Shown here: positions 59,946 to 64,000 of the stretch, one piece after another
Numbering within the stretch: position 1 is the first letter of the stretch
Layout: every line of letters begins with the position of its first letter
Source of the DNA: Microbacterium sp. Root180
Lineage (GTDB): Bacteria; Actinomycetota; Actinomycetes; Actinomycetales; Microbacteriaceae
Length of the DNA stretch: 64,000 nucleotides
Reading direction: 5' to 3'
NCBI RefSeq assembly: GCF_001428485.1
Contig: NZ_LMHS01000002.1
Location: 542,094 to 606,093 of the forward strand
Translations under genes and position numbers: made by a program
The notes under the pieces: generated by a model
Databases searched by the model: none
What the model was told of the DNA's origin: nothing
The model's input: the letters and a program-made list of their open reading frames with translations, nothing else

Positions 59946-61499
59946 TCAACCCTTGCCGAGCATCTTCTGCAGCTCGGCGAGGTCGGCCTCGCTCGGGCCG
60001 CCCTTCGCGCCTCCCAGGCCGAAGCCGGAGCCCGTCGGGGCGGTGGTGGCGGCGACACCGGCGTTCTCGGCCGCGCGCTTGGCGGGGTTGCCCGACCGCG
60101 AGCCCTTCGCCTTCTGCTGCTTGCCGCGCTTCGCCGACGCGCCCGGACGACCGCCACCGGGAATCGGCCCCATGCCGGGGATGTTGGGCACGCCGCCGCG
60201 CGCGACGGTCTTCATCATCTTGGCGGCCTGGTCGAACCGCTGGACGAGTTGGTTCACGTCGGTCACCGTCATGCCGGCGCCGCGCGCGATGCGCAGGCGG
60301 CGCGAGCCGTTGAGGACCTTGGGGTTGCGTCGCTCACCGGGCGTCATCGAGCGGATGATGGCCTCGGTGCGGTCGATCTCGCGCTCGTCGAAATTCTCAA
60401 GCTGGTCCTTCATGGATCCCATGCCGGGGAGCATCCCCAGCATCTTCTTCATGGAGCCCATCTTCTTCATCTGCTGCATCTGCTCGAGGAAGTCCTCGAG
60501 CGTGAAGCTCTCGGTCGCGAGCTTCTCGGCCATCTTCATGGCCTCTTCCTCGTCGAAGGCCTGCTGGGCCTGCTCGATGAGGGTGAGGATGTCGCCGAGG
60601 TCGAGGATGCGGCTCGCCATGCGGTCGGGGTGGAACGCCTCGAGGTCGTCGAGCCCCTCGCCGGTGGACGCGAAGATGATCGGGCGACCCGTGATCGACG
60701 CGACCGACAGCGCAGCTCCGCCGCGCGCGTCACCGTCGAGCTTCGACAGCACGACGCCGGTGAAGTCGACGCCGTCCTGGAATGCCTTGGCCGTGTTGAC
60801 GGCATCCTGACCGATCATCGCGTCGATGACGAACAGGACCTCGTCGGGGTCGGTCGCGGCGCGGATGTCGGCTGCCTGCTTCATCAGCTCGGCGTCGACG
60901 CCGAGCCGGCCGGCCGTATCGATGATGACGATGTCGTGCTGCTGCCGGCGAGCGAGTTCGACGCCGTCCTTGGCGACCTTGACGGGGTCGCCGACACCGT
61001 TGCCGGGCTCGGGCGCGTAGATCGCTGCACCCGCACGCTCGGCCACGACCTGGAGCTGGTTGACGGCGTTCGGACGCTGAAGGTCGGCGGCGATGAGCAG
61101 CGGCGTGTGGCCGTCCTTCTCGAGCATCTTCGCGAGTTTGCCCGCGAACGTCGTCTTGCCCGAGCCCTGCAGGCCCGCGAGCATGATCACCGTCGGCGGC
61201 GTCTTGACGAACTGCAGGCGGCGCTGCTGGCCGCCGAGGATCGCGACGAGCTCCTCGTTGACGATCTGGACGACCTGCTGCGCCGGATTGAGCGCACGGC
61301 TTACCTCGTCCCCGAGGGCGCGCTCGCGCACCTTGGCGGTGAACTCCTTGACCACCGGCAGAGCCACGTCGGCGTCGAGCAGGGCGCGCCGGATCTCGCG
61401 GACCGTGCCGTCGACGTCCGCGGGCGTGAGCTTGCCCTTGGTGCGGAGGTTGCGGAAGGTCTCGGTGAGCCGGTCGGAGAGGGTGCCGAAAGTCGCCAT
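59946..61499 (-). CDS. ffh: Signal recognition particle protein Ffh
   Basis: GTPase that binds 4.5S RNA and signal sequences for co-translational targeting. 517 residues: N domain, G domain with LAGLQGSGKTTFAGKLAKM (G1), DTAGRLGVD (G3) and LSKLDGDARGGAALS (G4), then the Met-rich M domain with MKKMGSMKKMLGMLPGMGSM and the RNA-binding RIARGAGMTVTDVNQLV. The long Gly/Ala/Lys tail is typical of actinobacteria. ATG at 61499, 9 nt after TAAACT, with GGGGGA between. Confidence 0.98.
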   Translation of the reverse strand: MATFGTLSDRLTETFRNLRTKGKLTPADVDGTVREIRRALLDADVALPVVKEFTAKVRERALGDEVSRALNPAQQVVQIVNEELVAILGGQQRRLQFVKTPPTVIMLAGLQGSGKTTFAGKLAKMLEKDGHTPLLIAADLQRPNAVNQLQVVAERAGAAIYAPEPGNGVGDPVKVAKDGVELARRQQHDIVIIDTAGRLGVDAELMKQAADIRAATDPDEVLFVIDAMIGQDAVNTAKAFQDGVDFTGVVLSKLDGDARGGAALSVASITGRPIIFASTGEGLDDLEAFHPDRMASRILDLGDILTLIEQAQQAFDEEEAMKMAEKLATESFTLEDFLEQMQQMKKMGSMKKMLGMLPGMGSMKDQLENFDEREIDRTEAIIRSMTPGERRNPKVLNGSRRLRIARGAGMTVTDVNQLVQRFDQAAKMMKTVARGGVPNIPGMGPIPGGGRPGASAKRGKQQKAKGSRSGNPAKRAAENAGVAATTAPTGSGFGLGGAKGGPSEADLAELQKMLGKG

Positions 61500-61508
61500 G
61501 ATCCCCCG

Positions 61509-61514
61509 AGTTTA
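61509..61514 (-). promoter_or_regulatory. -10 element of ffh
   Basis: TAAACT on the minus strand, nine bases before the ffh ATG; the leader would be very short. Confidence 0.45.
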
Positions 61515-61543
61515 CGCGAGCGAACGCCGGCTCGTTCCGCTTC

Positions 61544-62038
61544 TCACACCCCCGCCGGCGCGCCGAGCGCCGTGCGCAGCTGTTCCTTGACGCGTGCGTA
61601 GCGCGTCCGCGCGGTCGAATCGGGGATGCCGAGGAGCTCGGCAGCCTGGACGAGGGTCATCCGCTCCCAGTGCACCAGCCGGACGAGCTCCGCGTCGTCG
61701 GCACCGAGGCGGGCGATCGCATCGCGGACCTCGACACCCTCGTCGGCCGCCGGTGCCGTGACATCCGCCACCGTGACGCGGATGCGGTCGGCCAGCGCCC
61801 ACCGTCGGCGTTCGCCCCGCGCGTGGTTCAGGAGCGTCCCGCGCGCGATGCCGAACAGCCACATGCGCACGCGCTCGGCGTCGTCCGGCAGGTCGGCGAC
61901 CCGCCGCCACGCCACGACCATCGTCTCGCCGAGCAGGTCCGGCGCGTCGTCGGGTCCGACACGACGCTGCAGATAGGCGAGGAGATCAGGAGATGCCGCG
62001 CTCAGCGCCGCGGTGAGCCGCCGGTCGTCGCGGCTCAC
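61544..62038 (-). CDS. ECF-type RNA polymerase sigma factor
   Basis: 164 residues. Region 2 (DDAPDLLGETMVVAWRRVAD, LFGIARGTLLNHARGERRR) and region 4 (LGADDAELVRLVHWERMTLV, AAELLGIPDSTARTRYARVK) are clear, with no sigma 1.1 or 3. The GTG at 62038 overlaps the stop of the upstream membrane protein (GTGA), so the two are translationally coupled. No target promoters can be named. Confidence 0.88.
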   Translation of the reverse strand: MSRDDRRLTAALSAASPDLLAYLQRRVGPDDAPDLLGETMVVAWRRVADLPDDAERVRMWLFGIARGTLLNHARGERRRWALADRIRVTVADVTAPAADEGVEVRDAIARLGADDAELVRLVHWERMTLVQAAELLGIPDSTARTRYARVKEQLRTALGAPAGV

Positions 62039-62715
62039 GAACCGGCACCCGGGATGTACGGCTGTCCGTCGAGGTCGAGGCACTGGATTCCGCTGACCCG
62101 TTCCGTCCCGACGAGGCGTTCGTTCGGGATGCTGTAGCCGGCGTCACGCAGCGCCTGCGTCTCGAGGTCGCTGACGACCCACTCCCACGCCATCCACTCG
62201 GCCGACCACGCGCGATGCTCGATCTCGTCGGCGCGCTCCGCCGGGGTGAGCCCGGACATGTCCGCGTCGGGATCGGCATCCGACTCCGTGCTCAGCGCCG
62301 CCACGTGGTCGCGCATCGCGGGCAGAAGCGGCCCCGCCGCGGCGACGACATCGGTCGACCGGTACCAGTCCTCGAGTTCGCGGTTCAGCTCCGAGACGAA
62401 CCCCGCGTCGGAGCCGCCCGTGTACGGCGCGAACCGCAGCTCGCAGTCGAACCCGTTGGGCATCGTGAACGACACGGCGCCGACGGGGTCCTGCGCCCAG
62501 GGCCCCCACGTGAACCCGTCGGTCGCGACGGCGACACCGGCGCCTCCGACGAGGACGATGGCGAGAGCTCCCGAGGCGATCGCGATCCGACGTCGGCGCG
62601 GACGCGGAACCTCGACGCGCGCCTGGGCGATCATCGCGGCGAGATCGGCGTCCTTCGGCCCGCGGGTCGCGGGTGCGGAGCCGTCCAGCAGTTCGTCGAG
62701 CAGGTCGGGGGTCAT
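62035..62715 (-). CDS. Single-pass membrane protein, probable anti-sigma factor
   Basis: 226 residues: a cytoplasmic N-terminus of about 45 residues, one membrane helix (IAIASGALAIVLVGGAGVAVA) and an extracytoplasmic domain of about 160 residues. The zinc anti-sigma HxxxCxxC motif is absent. Pairing with the ECF gene and the topology suggest an anti-sigma sensor, but it precedes the sigma gene, the reverse of the usual order. ATG at 62715. Confidence 0.65.
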   Translation of the reverse strand: MTPDLLDELLDGSAPATRGPKDADLAAMIAQARVEVPRPRRRRIAIASGALAIVLVGGAGVAVATDGFTWGPWAQDPVGAVSFTMPNGFDCELRFAPYTGGSDAGFVSELNRELEDWYRSTDVVAAAGPLLPAMRDHVAALSTESDADPDADMSGLTPAERADEIEHRAWSAEWMAWEWVVSDLETQALRDAGYSIPNERLVGTERVSGIQCLDLDGQPYIPGAGS

Positions 62716-62785
62716 GGTGCCTCCATCGTCGGGGTGGTCTCACTCCGTACGTGTCCGGCATCCGGCGTTTCGTCTGCGGCGACCC

Positions 62786-63781
62786 TCAGTCCTCCGGCCC
62801 GAGCTCCTGGAACAGGGTGAGCTGCAGATCCGCCGGGCCACGCAGCCGCGCGTTCACCGATCGCCACGGGGTCTGGCGGGCGGATGCCTCGACCGCCGCT
62901 CCCCCGCCGCGCAGGCGTGCGACCGCCTCGGCGGTGTCATCGACCTCGAGTCCGATGCGGATCCGGTCGCTCGGCGCACCACCGTCCGTCTCGACCCCAT
63001 CGATGAACGAGACCTGCGCGGTGTTCGCGAGCTCGAGGGTCGCCCTGCCCGCGTCGAGGATCGCGACCCGGGCACCACCCTCGGCCTCGTACGCCTCGGC
63101 CTGCGGCATCCCGACGACGTCACGATAGAAGGCGAGTGCGGCGTCGAAGTCAGGCGCCTGCACCACCACGCGCAGCTGACGCACCTCGCCTCCCGCCGGA
63201 GTCGCGGCGACCGTCGAAGCGGCGGCCGCCGCGCGCTCGAGGAAACGGCCGAGCGAGGTCACACCGGCCCCGTCGTGCGCCCAGGCCTCGATCGCGGCGA
63301 GTACCGCACCGCCCCACGCCGCTCCGCCGACCTCCGCATGGAGCCGGTCGGCGCCGCCGCGCGCGAGCCGGGTCGCGACGCTCCCTGCGATCCGGGCGCG
63401 ACGGAGCGACGCCTCGCGCTCGAGCTCGGAATCCAGGCCCATCGCGGTGGAGTTCACGATCGCGAGGGCGAGGCTGTCCGGAGCGAAGCCCGGGGCGAGC
63501 TCCAGCACCGCCGCGCGGACGGCGGAAGCGGCATCCGCTGCGTCATCTGCGCCCAGACGCACGGCGAGCGCTTCGAGGCGCTCGTCGAGGCCGGCCCAGA
63601 GGATGTCGGACTTCGACGCGAAGTAGTTGAAGAAGCTCGAGCGGCTCACTCCGGCGCGGGTCGTGATGTCGGCGATCGATGTCGCCTCGAATCCCTGCTC
63701 CAGGAAGAGCTCGCACGCGGCTTCGGCGAGCGTCTCCCTCGACGACGCCTTCGGCCTGCCGACTCGCCCGGTGCTGCTCAT
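62786..63781 (-). CDS. TetR-family regulator fused to a VOC (glyoxalase-like) domain
   Basis: 331 residues. N-terminal TetR helix-turn-helix (TLAEAACELFLEQGFEATSI, then TRAGVSRSSFFNYFASKSDI) and an all-helical core to about residue 190. A complete VOC/bleomycin-resistance-like domain follows (RQLRVVVQAPDFDAALAFYR, DRIRIGLEVDDTAEAVARLR, LRGPADLQLTLFQEL). The likely role is a repressor sensing a small molecule through, or detoxifying it with, the VOC part. ATG at 63781, 6 nt after TAGCGT (leaderless). Divergent from lipB. Confidence 0.88.
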   Translation of the reverse strand: MSSTGRVGRPKASSRETLAEAACELFLEQGFEATSIADITTRAGVSRSSFFNYFASKSDILWAGLDERLEALAVRLGADDAADAASAVRAAVLELAPGFAPDSLALAIVNSTAMGLDSELEREASLRRARIAGSVATRLARGGADRLHAEVGGAAWGGAVLAAIEAWAHDGAGVTSLGRFLERAAAAASTVAATPAGGEVRQLRVVVQAPDFDAALAFYRDVVGMPQAEAYEAEGGARVAILDAGRATLELANTAQVSFIDGVETDGGAPSDRIRIGLEVDDTAEAVARLRGGGAAVEASARQTPWRSVNARLRGPADLQLTLFQELGPED

Positions 63782-63787
63782 GCAGAC

Positions 63788-63793
63788 ACGCTA
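63788..63793 (-). promoter_or_regulatory. -10 element of the TetR-VOC gene, leaderless type
   Basis: TAGCGT on the minus strand, six bases before the ATG at 63781. Confidence 0.5.
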
Positions 63794-63822
63794 GCGGGCG
63801 CGAGGGAGGCATGAATATGGCG

Positions 63823-63828
63823 TAATGT
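63823..63828 (+). promoter_or_regulatory. Candidate -10 of lipB
   Basis: TAATGT on the plus strand, giving a leader of about 33 nt with the SD GAAGGAG ahead of the lipB ATG. It lies 30 nt from the divergent TetR-VOC promoter, so one regulator could affect both. Confidence 0.45.
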
Positions 63829-63867
63829 TGGACGCAATCCAGAAATCGCCACGAGCGAAGGAGTCCG

Positions 63868-64000
63868 ATGCTGGACATCCAGACGGTGGGCCTCGCCCCC
63901 GACTACGTCCCCTACGTCGACGGGTGGGAGCTCCAGCGACGCATCCACGCGGACGTCGTCGAGGGCACGCGCCCCGACACCCTCCTGCTCCTCGAGCACC
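63868..64000 (+). CDS. lipB: Octanoyl-ACP:protein octanoyltransferase (partial, first 44 codons)
   Basis: Transfers octanoate from ACP to lipoyl domains, the first committed step of lipoate attachment. Only the N-terminus is visible (MLDIQTVGLAPDYVPYVDGW, then RPDTLLLLEH), which matches LipB; the TLLLLEH segment leads into the catalytic region beyond the window. ATG with the SD GAAGGAG 7 nt upstream. lipA would be expected to the right. Confidence 0.85.
   Translation, partial: MLDIQTVGLAPDYVPYVDGWELQRRIHADVVEGTRPDTLLLLEH

Noticed and set aside
63828..63842. Possible TetR operator ttgga-cgcaa-tccag between the TetR-VOC gene and lipB
   Set aside because: Only four clean pairs around a 5-nt centre; too weak to call as a binding site without conservation.

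Overview
The window is about 70% G+C with strong G/C third-position bias and many GTG starts. Leaderless-type promoters are common, and the set of conserved genes is typical of actinobacteria (GatCAB, DUF2469, GlgE, NnaR, KhpA-type KH protein). The best fit is a Microbacteriaceae chromosome, probably Microbacterium; this is inferred from gene content and sequence style, not from a database match. No rRNA, tRNA, CRISPR array, phage or insertion sequence was seen.

Layout. 1-7.9 kb is translation and tRNA housekeeping (gatA partial, gatC, ligA, mnmA, a cysteine desulfurase that could supply sulfur to MnmA) plus an acyl-CoA ligase and a DUF4262 protein. 8.0-14.4 kb is an alpha-glucan operon, glgX-glgE-glgB. 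14.4-20.9 kb holds a YbbN-like thioredoxin/TPR protein, a large uncharacterised membrane protein, an AI-2E-type permease, a hydrolase, a CxxC protein, a lysozyme-fold cell-wall protein and a DivIVA-like protein. 20.9-25.5 kb is the classic cdsA-frr-pyrH-tsf-rpsB string on the minus strand. 25.6-32.7 kb has an M23-like protein, xerC, the overlapping yraN-comM-dprA operon, DUF2469, rnhB, lepB and rplS. 33.5-42 kb carries map, a treX-treY-treZ trehalose operon and a SufS-like class V aminotransferase.

42-53.7 kb is a nitrogen assimilation region. nirB-nirD-sumT-nnaR lies on plus, then trmD on minus, then narK on plus converging on a giant fused nitrate reductase/CysJ-type flavoprotein gene on minus. 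Together they import nitrate, reduce it to nitrite and ammonium, and make the siroheme that NirB needs. Four promoters here share one spacing plan of GlnR-like boxes placed 15 nt upstream of a -10 element. 53.8-55.1 kb is rimM-khpA-rpsP. 55.3-57 kb holds a YbdK-type carboxylate-amine ligase whose 3' end appears to have been duplicated and displaced by an insert carrying an orphan gene of lower G+C. 57-64 kb has a GT2 glycosyltransferase operon, ffh, an anti-sigma-like/ECF sigma pair, a TetR-VOC fusion regulator and the start of lipB.

At a larger scale, the widely conserved order rpsP-KH-rimM-trmD-rplS-lepB-rnhB is present on one strand but broken twice: by the nitrate segment between rimM and trmD, and by the nitrite/trehalose segment between trmD and rplS. 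The most notable points are the shared nitrogen promoter design, the displaced ybdK tail, the TetR-VOC fusion and possible structured leaders upstream of ribosomal protein genes.
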